Notes: generated from the sequence alone by a model not told the origin. Counted from the stretch's first letter, positions 15,826-24,020 are shown. The stretch is 64,000 bases of DNA from Paraburkholderia caribensis (GCF_002902945.1 NZ_CP026101.1:1302001-1366000), one strand, 5' to 3'. Made by a program: numbers and translations.

Positions 15826-16410
15826 TCAGACAGCAGCCTTCTTGGCCGAAGCTGCCGTACGCGAAGCCTGAGCAGCAGCTTGCGAAGCGGCCTTCGATGC
15901 AGCCGTAGCAGCCGCGTTGAAGTTGCTTTCAGCGATTTCGACAGCTTGCTTCGTTGCCTTGTGAACCGTTTCGTACGTCGTGTTCGCGGCCGTAATGGCC
16001 GACTTGATCACGGCGACAGCCGTTTCCGAACCAGCCGGTGCGTTCTTCGCGACGTTCTCGACGAGCGCCTGCACCTTCTTGTTCTGTTCTTCATATTGCG
16101 CTTCAGCAACACGCGCAAACTCAGCTTGCGTGGCCGATGCGATTTCGTACAGGTGACGACCGTACGACAGAACCTTCTCGGCCACCGGCTGCGTCAGGCT
16201 CGCTTGCAGCGCGAGCAGTTCTTGCGCGTCCTTCACCGACAGCGCACGTTGTGCGTTTTCCTGGCCTTCAGCGATCGTCGACTTGACGACCTGGAGATTC
16301 AGCTCGACCAGCTTTTCGACGCCTTCGAATGCCTTCGAAGTCAGGCCAAACAGCGTTTCAAGGTTGGCCTTCTGTGCTGCGGCGAATTGCTCAGGGGTCA
16401 GCAGAGTCAT
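15826..16410 (-). CDS. phaP: Phasin family protein (PHA granule-associated)
   Basis: A 194-residue phasin_2-type protein coating polyhydroxyalkanoate granules and limiting their coalescence. The sequence is Ala/Glu/Lys/Gln-rich and almost wholly helical (TPEQFAAAQKANLETLFGLT at the N terminus is diagnostic), with no Cys, and ends in a basic Ala/Lys-rich tail. AGGAGC lies 6 nt before the ATG. It is a single-gene unit with two near-consensus promoters upstream and a terminator downstream, as expected for a highly expressed phasin. PhaR-type repression is likely from family knowledge; candidate operators are visible. Confidence 0.93.
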   Translation of the reverse strand: MTLLTPEQFAAAQKANLETLFGLTSKAFEGVEKLVELNLQVVKSTIAEGQENAQRALSVKDAQELLALQASLTQPVAEKVLSYGRHLYEIASATQAEFARVAEAQYEEQNKKVQALVENVAKNAPAGSETAVAVIKSAITAANTTYETVHKATKQAVEIAESNFNAAATAASKAASQAAAQASRTAASAKKAAV

Positions 16411-16470
16411 GTTTACGCTCCTGGATTACCGGCCCGTCTGGCGCGGACCGAGTTGGGTTAACTGCAGAAC

Positions 16471-16498
16471 AAATTAGGAATCGCTGGTCCGCTGTCAA
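16471..16498 (-). promoter_or_regulatory. Proximal phaP promoter candidate
   Basis: On the minus strand TTGACA (16498-16493) and TAATTT (16476-16471) are 16 nt apart, placing a start near 16464, about 55 nt before the phasin ATG. Its -35 abuts the operator-like repeat at 16499-16514. Confidence 0.5.
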
Positions 16499-16573
16499 TT
16501 GTGCGTCGCAGCAATGGTTCCCATTTTAGGACGACGCCGATAGATGTCAAGGACTTTTTTGTGCAACGCACAA
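16499..16573. promoter_or_regulatory. Operator-like inverted repeats flanking the phaP promoter
   Basis: TTGTGC-AAC-GCACAA at 16559-16573 is a perfect inverted repeat just upstream of the distal -35. A related TTGTGC-GTC-GCAGCAA at 16499-16514 sits at the distal start site. Both share a TGC-N3-GCA core. Position and pairing suggest binding sites of the PHA-responsive repressor PhaR; the repressor gene itself is not in this window. The remainder of the gap to 17115 shows no gene I can support. Confidence 0.4.
16523..16550 (-). promoter_or_regulatory. Distal phaP promoter candidate
   Basis: On the minus strand a perfect TTGACA (16550-16545) and TAAAAT (16528-16523) are 16 nt apart, giving a start near 16516. 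It is the better of the two phasin promoters and is bracketed by the two TTGTGC/GCACAA-type repeats. Confidence 0.6.
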
Positions 16574-17115
16574 CGCATAGAAATTACTAATAAAACAAGA
16601 CGTTATGTAGCGTTTATGACATTGTGGTGAAGCGTGTGCACATTAGGGTTTGCACCGATGTGGTGCGGTGAAAAAGGTGGTCTCTCAAGCCAGATAAGGG
16701 CTTGGGATGCGCCGAAGGCGAATTTTCGGGCAAAAAGGTAAAATTCTCAGGTAAACCGAAAACCGTAGCGGAACGTTAAATCGCCATCCCGGTCGAACGC
16801 GCGGCATGCTGCTTCGCAGTAGTCGCTTAAGAGTCGGCCGGCGCGCCCGTCCGCATGTGTGCTTCGGTGCGGCAGGCATCGCGCGCTGGATGCTTGCGGC
16901 AGGATCGTATTGCCATGCGTACGCGACCGTACTTCCCCTGATCAAGTTTGGTTCGAAGATGCCGATATGCTGAACGAGTGAGAGTCTTTCAGCGAATTGG
17001 CGAGGGCGGCTTGCTGGCGTGTCATTGGTATTTTCAATGATGCACCTGCAACTTATTGCATTTCCGCAATCGAGTCTGACAACTCGGTTTAAGGACTGTC
17101 GATAAGTGCTTAATA

Positions 17116-17144
17116 TTGCTAATTTTTAACTGTTTTACTACACT
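17116..17144 (+). promoter_or_regulatory. Predicted pbpG promoter
   Basis: TTGCTA (17116-17121) and TACACT (17139-17144) are 17 nt apart in an AT-rich patch, with a start near 17151 and a leader of about 30 nt. Confidence 0.45.
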
Positions 17145-17180
17145 GGCGAAAACTCTCTCGCCGCTCCAACCAGAACACCA

Positions 17181-18356
17181 ATGAAAACCGACATGTTTTC
17201 GTCACTGAAAGTGATGCACGGCGCGGCGCTCAGCACCGCTCTGTCGGTGGCTGCCTCGGTGGTCATCGCAGCGGCTTTTGCTGCGCCGGTGGACGCCTTC
17301 GCCGCGTCCGCCACGGCGCCTGCCACGTCCGCGAAAGCCGGTAAGAAGCCTTCGAAGAAGGCCGCCGCCGAGCAAGTCTCCAGCAAGTCGTCGAAAGCCG
17401 CGAAGGACGTCAAGGCCGCCGCGAAGAACGATGACGATCAGCCCCGCACCGTTTCGAAGAAGCGCCGCGTCTCGTACACCGTGAACGGCCGTCATCACTC
17501 GGTCGTGCGCCGCGTCGCGTTCGAGCCGCGTCAACCGTCCGTCGGCACGGCGTTCGGCCTGCACGAGACGCCTGACGCGCTGATGCTGCGTTCGAGCGTC
17601 GCTTACGTGGTCGACCAGAACACGTCTGAGTCGCTGTTCGACAAGAACTCGCGCGCCGTCGTGCCCATCGCGTCGATCACCAAGCTGATGACGGCGATGG
17701 TCGTGCTCGATTCGAAGGCGGCGATGACCGAGCAGATCGAAGTCACCGACGAAGATCGCGACTACGAGAAGAATACCGGCTCGCGCCTGTCGGTCGGCTC
17801 GGTGCTCTCGCGTGAGGACATGTTGCACATCGCGCTGATGGCGTCGGAAAACCGCGCGGCGGCAGCGTTGTCGCGTTACTTCCCGGGTGGTCGTCCCGCT
17901 TTCATGGCCGCGATGAACGCGAAGGCGAAGGCGCTCGGCATGACCGACACCCACTTCGAAAATCCGACGGGCCTGACGAGCCAGAACGTATCGAGCGCGC
18001 GTGATCTGGTGAAGATGGTCAACGCCGCGTATCAGTATCCGCTGATCCGCAGGTTCTCGACCGATCGCAGCTACGAGGTGTACACGGGCAAGCGCACGAT
18101 TGCCTACAACAGCACGAACGCGCTGGTGCGCAACCCGACTTGGGATATCGGCCTGCAGAAGACAGGCTTCATCAACGAAGCAGGCGAGTGCCTCGTGATG
18201 CAGGCAACGATCCACGATCGTCCGATGATCATGGTGCTGCTCGATTCATCGGGCAAGTACTCGCGTTTCGCCGATGCGCAACGTCTGCGCACGTGGCTCG
18301 ACAACGGCGGCGAACAGCGCATCACCAGCGCGGACGCCAACGGCGCCGGGACCTGA
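17181..18356 (+). CDS. pbpG: Periplasmic D-alanyl-D-alanine endopeptidase (PBP7 family)
   Basis: A 391-residue S11-family penicillin-binding protein that cleaves peptidoglycan cross-links. A signal peptide ends near VDAFA (about residue 43), followed by a Lys/Ala-rich low-complexity linker to about 100, then the peptidase domain. The catalytic SxxK is Ser165-Ile-Thr-Lys168, SxN is seen as SEN in ALMASENRAAAA, and the KTG triad as QKTGFINEAG. The ribosome-binding site is weak; ATGs at 17193 and 17214 are alternatives, but all give the same mature protein. It is monocistronic with its own terminator. Confidence 0.93.
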   Translation: MKTDMFSSLKVMHGAALSTALSVAASVVIAAAFAAPVDAFAASATAPATSAKAGKKPSKKAAAEQVSSKSSKAAKDVKAAAKNDDDQPRTVSKKRRVSYTVNGRHHSVVRRVAFEPRQPSVGTAFGLHETPDALMLRSSVAYVVDQNTSESLFDKNSRAVVPIASITKLMTAMVVLDSKAAMTEQIEVTDEDRDYEKNTGSRLSVGSVLSREDMLHIALMASENRAAAALSRYFPGGRPAFMAAMNAKAKALGMTDTHFENPTGLTSQNVSSARDLVKMVNAAYQYPLIRRFSTDRSYEVYTGKRTIAYNSTNALVRNPTWDIGLQKTGFINEAGECLVMQATIHDRPMIMVLLDSSGKYSRFADAQRLRTWLDNGGEQRITSADANGAGT

Positions 18357-18375
18357 GCGAAAGCTCTGCCCAACA

Positions 18376-18404
18376 AAAAGCCCCGCATTGCGGGGCTTTT
18401 TTAT
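18376..18404 (+). terminator. Intrinsic terminator after pbpG
   Basis: AAAAAGCCCCGC-att-GCGGGGCTTTTTT forms a perfect stem with a T-run, 20 nt past the pbpG stop. Its A-run/T-run symmetry means it can also terminate the convergent IclR gene. Confidence 0.9.
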
Positions 18405-18423
18405 TCGCGCGTGTGGGCGGGCA

Positions 18424-19230
18424 TCATGCTGTATGTGCCGAAGTGCTTGCGTGCTGCACCTGCGGGTGATAGCCGAGCGACTCGGAAATTACCAGCGCAG
18501 TCTTGCTCAACTGGCCGAGCCACGAGTCCTGCAGACGGTCGGCCGGCGCGGACAGCGACAGGCCAGCGACGAGCTTGCCCGTATCGTCGTAAATGCCGGC
18601 TGCGATGCAGCGTACGCCGAGTTCCAGTTCTTCGTTGTCGCGCGCGCATGCCTGCTGGCGCACGTGCGACAGTTCGCGTTCCAGCTTGGTGAGATCGGTG
18701 ATGCTGTTCTGCGTGTGGCCCGACAGACCCGTGCGGGTCGCGTAGGCGCGCACGCGGGTCGATTCGTCGGCGGCGAGAAACAGCTTGCCGACGGAAGTCA
18801 GATGCAGCGGCGCACGGCCGCCTATGGCGCGAACCACCTGCATGCCCGAGCGCTCGGAATAGGCTCGCTCGATGTAGACGATTTCGTCGCCCTGACGCAC
18901 CGACAGGTTGACGGTCTGGCCCGTCAGCCGGTGCAGCTCGCGCATCGGCATCAGCGCGGCGTCGCGCACCGACAGGCGCGCCTTGACGAGATTGCCCAGT
19001 TCCAGCAGTCGCATGCCGAGACGGTAGGTGCCCGGGTCCGAGCGATCCACCAGCCGGCAGGTCACCATATCGTTCAGGATGCGATGGGCGGTGGACGGGT
19101 GAAGATCGGTGCGTTGCGCGAGTTCCTTCAGGCTGACCGGGTCGCTATGCGCGGCGAGGGCATCCAGCAGGCGCATCATGCGCTCGATCACCTGAATCGA
19201 CGTCTTGGGGTCCGGGTTCGTATCGCTCAT
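18424..19230 (-). CDS. IclR family transcriptional regulator
   Basis: A 268-residue DNA-binding regulator. Residues about 12-75 are the winged helix-turn-helix (VIERMMRLLDALAAHSDPVS...HPSTAHRILNDMV) and the remainder the IclR effector domain (GMRLLELG; GAPLHLTSVGKLFLA-like block; CIAAGIYDDTGK). The start at 19230 (MSDTNPDPKTS) gives the family length; upstream in-frame sequence lies in the intergenic region. It is divergent from lutA, and a perfect inverted repeat lies between them, so it may control the lut genes. The effector is unknown. Confidence 0.9.
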   Translation of the reverse strand: MSDTNPDPKTSIQVIERMMRLLDALAAHSDPVSLKELAQRTDLHPSTAHRILNDMVTCRLVDRSDPGTYRLGMRLLELGNLVKARLSVRDAALMPMRELHRLTGQTVNLSVRQGDEIVYIERAYSERSGMQVVRAIGGRAPLHLTSVGKLFLAADESTRVRAYATRTGLSGHTQNSITDLTKLERELSHVRQQACARDNEELELGVRCIAAGIYDDTGKLVAGLSLSAPADRLQDSWLGQLSKTALVISESLGYHPQVQHASTSAHTA

Positions 19231-19300
19231 AAGGCTAAACGGTTGACGCGTCAAACAGCGGAAACTGATTGTATCTCGTATTGTGAAAAAAGCGAACGCC

Positions 19301-19320
19301 ATTGGAAATGATCCTCCAAT
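19301..19320. promoter_or_regulatory. Inverted repeat between the IclR gene and lutA
   Basis: ATTGGA-aatgatcc-TCCAAT is a perfect 6-bp inverted repeat with an 8-bp spacer in the 188-bp divergent region. Spacing and location fit an operator for the adjacent IclR regulator, but this is inference. Confidence 0.35.
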
Positions 19321-19418
19321 CTCACTATTTGGCGGTTCATTGCGCAGTGGGGCGGTTACGCGTTGGTATTGCGCGCCAAACAGCGGATAATCGGGGACGT
19401 TTCCCCGGAGGAGCACAC

Positions 19419-20141
19419 ATGCGAGTCGGTTTTTTCGTCACCTGCCTGATCGATCTGATGCGCCCCGAAATCGGCTTCTCCGCGATCAAGCTGATCGAGC
19501 GCGCTGGCTACGAGGTGTTCGTGCCGCCGGCGCAAACGTGCTGCGGGCAGCCCGCCTACAACTCCGGCGACCGGCGCATCGCGCGGGACCTGGCGGAAAA
19601 GACGCTGCGCGAGTTCGAGCAATACGATTACGTGGTCGTGCCGTCGGGCTCATGCGGCGGGATGATCCGCGCACATTACGGCGACCTGTTCGCTGATGAC
19701 CCCGAACTGATGGGCCGCTTCGGGCGGCTGCGTCCGAAGGTCTATGAACTCACCGATTTTCTCGCCACCGTCGCGAAGGTCGAGCTGACGCCGGGCGAAT
19801 TTCAGGGGCCCGTGACGTATCACGACTCCTGTTCGGGGCTGCGCGAGCTGGGCGTCAAACAGCAGCCGCGCGCGTTGCTCGCGCAGGCTGGCGTCGCCGT
19901 GACCGAGATGAAGGACTGCGAGCATTGCTGCGGCTTCGGCGGTACGTTTGCCGTGAAGTTCGGCGACATCTCGACGGCGATCGTCGACGAGAAGTGCGCC
20001 AATGTTCAGGCGAGCGGCGCGCAAGCCGTCGTGCTGGGCGATCTCGGCTGCATGTTGAATATCGAAGGGCGCCTGCGGCGCACGGGCGATACGACCACGC
20101 GCGTGCTGCACATCGCGCAGGTTCTGGCAGGCGACGCCTGA
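19419..20141 (+). CDS. lutA: LutA/GlcF-like (Fe-S)-binding protein, CCG domains
   Basis: A 240-residue protein with two cysteine-rich CCG domains, seen as TCCGQPAYNSGD near residue 40 and CEHCCGFGGTF near 168, which bind Fe-S clusters in LutA, GlcF and heterodisulfide-reductase-type subunits. With LutB it is expected to take part in L-lactate oxidation at the cytoplasmic side of the membrane. GGAGGAG lies 6 nt before the ATG. It leads a two-gene unit with lutB, 79 nt downstream. Confidence 0.9.
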   Translation: MRVGFFVTCLIDLMRPEIGFSAIKLIERAGYEVFVPPAQTCCGQPAYNSGDRRIARDLAEKTLREFEQYDYVVVPSGSCGGMIRAHYGDLFADDPELMGRFGRLRPKVYELTDFLATVAKVELTPGEFQGPVTYHDSCSGLRELGVKQQPRALLAQAGVAVTEMKDCEHCCGFGGTFAVKFGDISTAIVDEKCANVQASGAQAVVLGDLGCMLNIEGRLRRTGDTTTRVLHIAQVLAGDA

Positions 20142-20220
20142 GCGCGGTCGAACGTTGTTCGTTGCCTGATAAGTGCCAGCAAGCGGTAGCGCAAACCTGT
20201 AACCGATCCCCAAGGCTGTC

Positions 20221-21633
20221 ATGCAAGTCCAAACGATGCAGTTCAAGGCGCGCGCGGGCCAGAAACTCGCCGACCAGCGCCTTCAGCAGAACCTCACCAA
20301 GCTGTCGACGAAATTCGTGTCGGCGCGCGCGTCGGCGATGCTGGCAATCGATTTCCCCGCCACGCGCGCCGCGCTCAAGGAGCGCCGCAACCGCGCGCTG
20401 GAGAACCTCGACGTCTGGCTGGAAACCTTCGAGCGCGAGGCGACGCGGCGCGGCGTCACCGTGCTGTTCGCCGAATCGACACAAGACGCCGCGAAGCTCG
20501 TCGCTGATATCGCGCGCAAGCACGACGTGAAGAAGGTGATCAAGACGAAGTCGATGGTGTCCGAGGAAATGCGCCTGAACGAGGTGCTGGGACAGATGGG
20601 CGTGCAGTCGATCGAAACCGACCTCGGCGAATACATTCTGCAGATCAACGACAACGAGCCGCCGAGCCACATCATCGCGCCCGTCGTCCACAAGGATAAG
20701 GAAGAGATCGCCGACCTGTTCGCAAAGACGCACCAGAAGCCGCGTTTGACCGAAATCCCCGAGATGACGCGCGAGGCGCGCGAGATGCTGCGCCCGCACT
20801 TCATGACGGCCGACATGGGCGTGACGGGCGGCAATTTCGTGATCGCGGAAACGGGTTCGGTCGCGCTTGTGACCAACGAAGGCAACGAAGGCATGTGCAC
20901 GGTGATGCCGCGCGTGCACGTCGCGGTCACGGGCATCGAAAAGGTACTGCCGACGCTCGAGGATCTCGCGACGGCCATGCGTCTGTTGCCGCGCTCGGCG
21001 ACGGGGCAGGACGTGTCGAACTATTTCTCCGTGCTGACGGGGCCGCGCCGGGAGGGCGACCAGGACGGGCCGGAGCATATGTACGTGGTGCTGGTCGATG
21101 GCGGGCGCACCGGGCTGATCGGCGGCGACTTTCAGGAGATGCTGCGCTGTATCCGCTGTGGCGCGTGCATGAACCATTGCCCTGTGTATCAGAAGGTCGG
21201 CGGACACGCGTATGGGTGGGTCTACCCGGGGCCGATGGGCTCCGTGCTCACTCCCAGCTATGTCGGCATCGAAAAGGCGCTCGACCTTCCGCAGGCCGCG
21301 ACGCTATGCGGTGAATGCAATAGCGTATGCCCGGTCGGCATTCCGCTGTCGGATCTGCTGCGCAAGCTGCGCGAGCGCCAGGTGGAGCGGCATCTGCGGC
21401 CGTGGCAGGAGCGCTACGGACTCGCCGTCTGGGGCTATCTGGCCATGCATCCGACGGCGTACAGTCTTTTCACGAAGGTCGCGGTGCGGATTCTCGAGCG
21501 GATGGGCGGCAGCCGGAAGTCGATTGCGAAGCTGCCACTTGGCGCGGGCTGGACGAATACGCGCGAGATGCCGGCGCCCGTAGGGCGCACGTTCCGCGAA
21601 CTCTACGCCGCGAGCAAGACACATATCGGGTAA
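20221..21633 (+). CDS. lutB: LutB-type iron-sulfur protein
   Basis: A 470-residue protein of the LutB/LldF family. The N-terminal two-thirds is a LUD domain (SMVSEEMRLNEVL; GNFVIAETGSVALVTNEGN) and the C-terminal part carries two ferredoxin-like [4Fe-4S] motifs, CIRCGACMNHCP and CGECNSVCPVG, followed by a short C-terminal helical region. It works with LutA, and normally LutC, in lactate oxidation. Here the next gene is on the opposite strand after a strong terminator, so lutC is not in this operon. The start has only AAGG as a ribosome-binding site; ATG 20236 is an alternative. Confidence 0.92.
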   Translation: MQVQTMQFKARAGQKLADQRLQQNLTKLSTKFVSARASAMLAIDFPATRAALKERRNRALENLDVWLETFEREATRRGVTVLFAESTQDAAKLVADIARKHDVKKVIKTKSMVSEEMRLNEVLGQMGVQSIETDLGEYILQINDNEPPSHIIAPVVHKDKEEIADLFAKTHQKPRLTEIPEMTREAREMLRPHFMTADMGVTGGNFVIAETGSVALVTNEGNEGMCTVMPRVHVAVTGIEKVLPTLEDLATAMRLLPRSATGQDVSNYFSVLTGPRREGDQDGPEHMYVVLVDGGRTGLIGGDFQEMLRCIRCGACMNHCPVYQKVGGHAYGWVYPGPMGSVLTPSYVGIEKALDLPQAATLCGECNSVCPVGIPLSDLLRKLRERQVERHLRPWQERYGLAVWGYLAMHPTAYSLFTKVAVRILERMGGSRKSIAKLPLGAGWTNTREMPAPVGRTFRELYAASKTHIG

Positions 21634-21661
21634 CGCTCCTCTTTCGAGCGTCGAAATTGAA

Positions 21662-21703
21662 AGAGGCTGTATCGCATGTGCGATACAGCCTCTTCCTTTT
21701 TTG
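21662..21703 (+). terminator. Intrinsic terminator after lutB
   Basis: A perfect 16-bp stem (AAGAGGCTGTATCGCA / TGCGATACAGCCTCTT) with a TG loop is followed by CCTTTTTT, 29 nt past the lutB stop. Confidence 0.9.
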
Positions 21704-21721
21704 CGCCAGGCACTGCGGCAA

Positions 21722-22264
21722 TCAGTGCGGCCTGCCGCCTTCGTTGTTCCATGCCTGTCCGCCGCCACCGCCGCGACTACCGCCGCCGCCGCGATTGCCC
21801 CCGCCTTGCTGCTGACCCGCGCCCGCCTGCACGGGCGGCCGATTGCCATGGTAGCCGCCGCCCGAATTGCCGCCGGGGTTCTGCGGCGGCGGATTGCCCG
21901 CCTGTGGTGGCTGGCCGCGCGGCGGGCCGCCGTTGTTGCCATTGCCGCCCCGGCCATTACCGTTCCAGTTGCCACGGTCGCCGCGATTGTAATTGCCGTA
22001 ATTGCCGTGGTCATAGCCGCGTCCGCCCCAATAGCGGCGGTCATAGTCGGGCCCCGAGTATCCGCCGAAGCCCAGGAAAAGGCTCGATTGAACGGGCGGC
22101 TCGGCGTAGCCATACGCGGGGACGCCGTAGCCATCGTAATACCCGTCGTTGTAGCCGTAGCCCGCCGGCGGGCCGCCGTACGGATACGCGGCACATCCGC
22201 CGAGCGTGGCGACCGCGCAGAGTGCAACGGCGGCAGGAAGGAAAGAAGGAATAAGACGTTTCAT
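21722..22264 (-). CDS. Gly/Asn/Tyr-rich putative lipoprotein
   Basis: A 180-residue predicted lipoprotein of unknown function. The start at 22264 gives MKRLIPSFLP and a lipobox LGGC with Cys24; an ATG 39 nt upstream is less plausible. The mature part begins with a Tyr/Gly/Pro-rich block (YGYNDGYYDGYGVPAYGYAE), continues with Asn/Gly/Arg repeats (NYGNYNRGDRGNWNGNG) and ends in Gly/Gln-rich sequence. Such low-complexity lipoproteins are common in Burkholderiaceae, but I cannot assign a function. It converges on lutB and is divergent from the small gene at 22539. Confidence 0.75.
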   Translation of the reverse strand: MKRLIPSFLPAAVALCAVATLGGCAAYPYGGPPAGYGYNDGYYDGYGVPAYGYAEPPVQSSLFLGFGGYSGPDYDRRYWGGRGYDHGNYGNYNRGDRGNWNGNGRGGNGNNGGPPRGQPPQAGNPPPQNPGGNSGGGYHGNRPPVQAGAGQQQGGGNRGGGGSRGGGGGQAWNNEGGRPH

Positions 22265-22538
22265 TTGAGTGTTAAGACAAGCGAGAGATGCGTGTCTATC
22301 CATGTAGCTAGTTGTACCGCCTGCCGAGTATTACCTGTGTGTGCTTTTGTAAGGATATCTTTCGGCGGTCGAAAGACTGGCGTCGGCACTTTGCGAAATC
22401 GCTTCGCGATCCCGACTGTTCATCGGGATGCAACGCTGTGTTCCGGCGGGGCGGGTTTTTCCGGATTGCGTCCTCGGCTACCATTTCGACTGGGCAAAGT
22501 GCGTCTGTCACTAGGGCCCGCTTAAAGAGAACCACATC

Positions 22539-22751
22539 ATGAAAAAGAAAATATCGGTGTATTGGCCATTAGCCATCGTTGTGCCGCTTGCGGCCGTTGC
22601 TTACCTGCATCTGTATAACGGCGCAGCCGCGCAGTCGCCGCTCGCCGCCGAGCGCGTGTCGGCTGAACTTGCTCGTACCGTTTCGTATGGATTCGTCGGT
22701 GGCGAGGCTGTCATGCCCGCGACGGCACGCATGTCCGCACAGCCGATGTAA
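22539..22751 (+). CDS. Small single-span membrane or secreted protein
   Basis: A 70-residue protein starting MKKKISVYWPLAIVVPLAAV: a positively charged start and one hydrophobic segment (residues 8-22), then a short Ala-rich tail. AAAGAG lies about 10 nt before the ATG. I do not recognise a family. Base composition and codon use match the neighbours, but the size leaves open a chance ORF. Confidence 0.5.
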   Translation: MKKKISVYWPLAIVVPLAAVAYLHLYNGAAAQSPLAAERVSAELARTVSYGFVGGEAVMPATARMSAQPM

Positions 22752-22857
22752 TCGGCATCGCTGCTGGCGCGCCGCCGGCGTGATTTTGCATGGCTTTGTA
22801 TAATCGCGGCACAGTTTCACCACATATGACACTTGCGGCTGAGCCGCTCAGCCACTG

Positions 22858-23385
22858 ATGAAAACCGTCGCCATCTGCTTCGTGTGCCTTGGGAACATTT
22901 GCCGTTCCCCGACCGCGGAAGGCGTCATGCGGCACCTGCTGGCAGAAGCGAAGCTGGCGGATCGCGTGATCGTGGATTCGGCGGGTACGGGCGACTGGCA
23001 CATCGGCGAAGCGCCGGATGAACGCGCGCAGCGGGCTGCAAAAAATCGCGGTTACGATTTGTCGATATTTCGCGGCCGTCAGATCACCGCGGACGATTTC
23101 CAGCGCTTCGACCTGATCATCGCGATGGACGACAAAAATATCGCCGCGCTTAGACAAATCTGTCCGGCCGGGCAGCGCGACAAGATTCGTCTGCTGATGG
23201 AATTTGCGGCTGACGCGGGTGCGCCGGACGCAAGTGGCGCGGAAAGACTCGCGCCAGGTTTCGATGCGCGCGAGGTCGTCGATCCGTACTTCGGCGGTGG
23301 CGAAGGCTTCGAAATCGTGCTGGACCAGTGCGAAGCCGCCTGTCGTGGCCTGATCGCGGCACTGCGGCCCCAATTGACCCCGTAG
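22858..23385 (+). CDS. Low-molecular-weight protein tyrosine phosphatase
   Basis: A 175-residue cytoplasmic phosphatase of the arsenate-reductase-like fold. The P-loop CX5R(S/T) is at Cys10-Arg16-Ser17 (CLGNICRSPTAEG) and the general-acid Asp is in VDPYFGG near residue 142. An insertion between about 108 and 138 (AADAGAPDASGAERLAPGF) makes it a little longer than the 155-160 residues usual for the family. It sits 110 nt upstream of the iscR regulatory region on the same strand but is separated from it by the IscR-type promoter, so it is probably transcribed separately. Confidence 0.92.
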   Translation: MKTVAICFVCLGNICRSPTAEGVMRHLLAEAKLADRVIVDSAGTGDWHIGEAPDERAQRAAKNRGYDLSIFRGRQITADDFQRFDLIIAMDDKNIAALRQICPAGQRDKIRLLMEFAADAGAPDASGAERLAPGFDAREVVDPYFGGGEGFEIVLDQCEAACRGLIAALRPQLTP

Positions 23386-23426
23386 ACAGGTTTTTCGTTA
23401 AGTAAATGACCCAAATCGAGATAGGG

Positions 23427-23478
23427 ATACTTGACTAAATCCGTCATGTATTTATACTTGACCAAACTTGTCGAGAAT
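23427..23478 (+). promoter_or_regulatory. isc promoter with two tandem type-1 IscR boxes
   Basis: Two 25-bp sites, 23427-23451 and 23454-23478, both begin ATACTTGAC and contain AAA followed by GTC at the symmetric position; the first ends GTAT, the second GAAT. Both fit the type-1 IscR consensus. A promoter is embedded: TTGACT (23431-23436), 16 nt, TATACT (23453-23458). Holo-IscR binding at either box would block RNA polymerase, giving autorepression when Fe-S clusters are sufficient. Confidence 0.85.
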
Positions 23479-23495
23479 TGCGGTTCCCACCACAT

Positions 23496-24020
23496 ATGAG
23501 ACTCACCACGAAAGGCCGTTTCGCCGTCACGGCGATGATCGACCTGGCATTGCGCCAGGAGCAGGGCCCGGTGACGCTTGCGGGTATCAGCCAGCGCCAA
23601 CATATCTCCCTGTCCTACCTCGAGCAGCTGTTTGGCAAGCTGCGCCGTCACGAGATCGTCGAATCCGTGCGCGGGCCGGGCGGCGGCTACAACCTCGCGC
23701 GTCGCGCAGAGGATGTGACGGTCGCGGACATCATCATCGCTGTCGACGAACCGCTCGATGCCACCCAATGCGGCGGCAAGGGTTCGTGCGAAGGCACGAA
23801 GCATCACGACGGCCACTGCATGACGCATGAACTGTGGTCGACGCTGAACCAGAAGATGGTCGAGTATCTCGACTCCGTTTCTCTGAAAGACCTGGTCGAC
23901 CAGCAGCGTTCGCGCGAAGGCTCGACGGCTGTGCTGCGCGACCGGCGTACGGAAGCGCCAGCCGTGGAGCCGCGCGCGGTGCCGAAAGGGCCGAATTCCG
24001 TTTTCAACATGGCCGGCTGA
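23496..24020 (+). CDS. iscR: Fe-S cluster regulator IscR
   Basis: A 174-residue Rrf2-family repressor that senses [2Fe-2S] status. The start MRLTTKGRFAV at 23496 is the family start and lies directly after the IscR boxes; an in-frame ATG at 23478 falls inside the second box. The winged helix-turn-helix occupies about 1-85. Cluster ligands appear as Cys92, Cys98 and Cys108 with His111 (CGGKGSC ... HCMTHELW); the gap from the second to third Cys is four residues longer than in E. coli IscR and contains HHDGH. First gene of the isc operon. Confidence 0.96.
   Translation: MRLTTKGRFAVTAMIDLALRQEQGPVTLAGISQRQHISLSYLEQLFGKLRRHEIVESVRGPGGGYNLARRAEDVTVADIIIAVDEPLDATQCGGKGSCEGTKHHDGHCMTHELWSTLNQKMVEYLDSVSLKDLVDQQRSREGSTAVLRDRRTEAPAVEPRAVPKGPNSVFNMAG

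Noticed and set aside
16685..16945. 86-codon minus-strand frame upstream of the phasin promoters
   Set aside because: Arg/Pro-rich composition without domain, no ribosome-binding site, and it lies in a gap with regulatory features. I treat it as chance.
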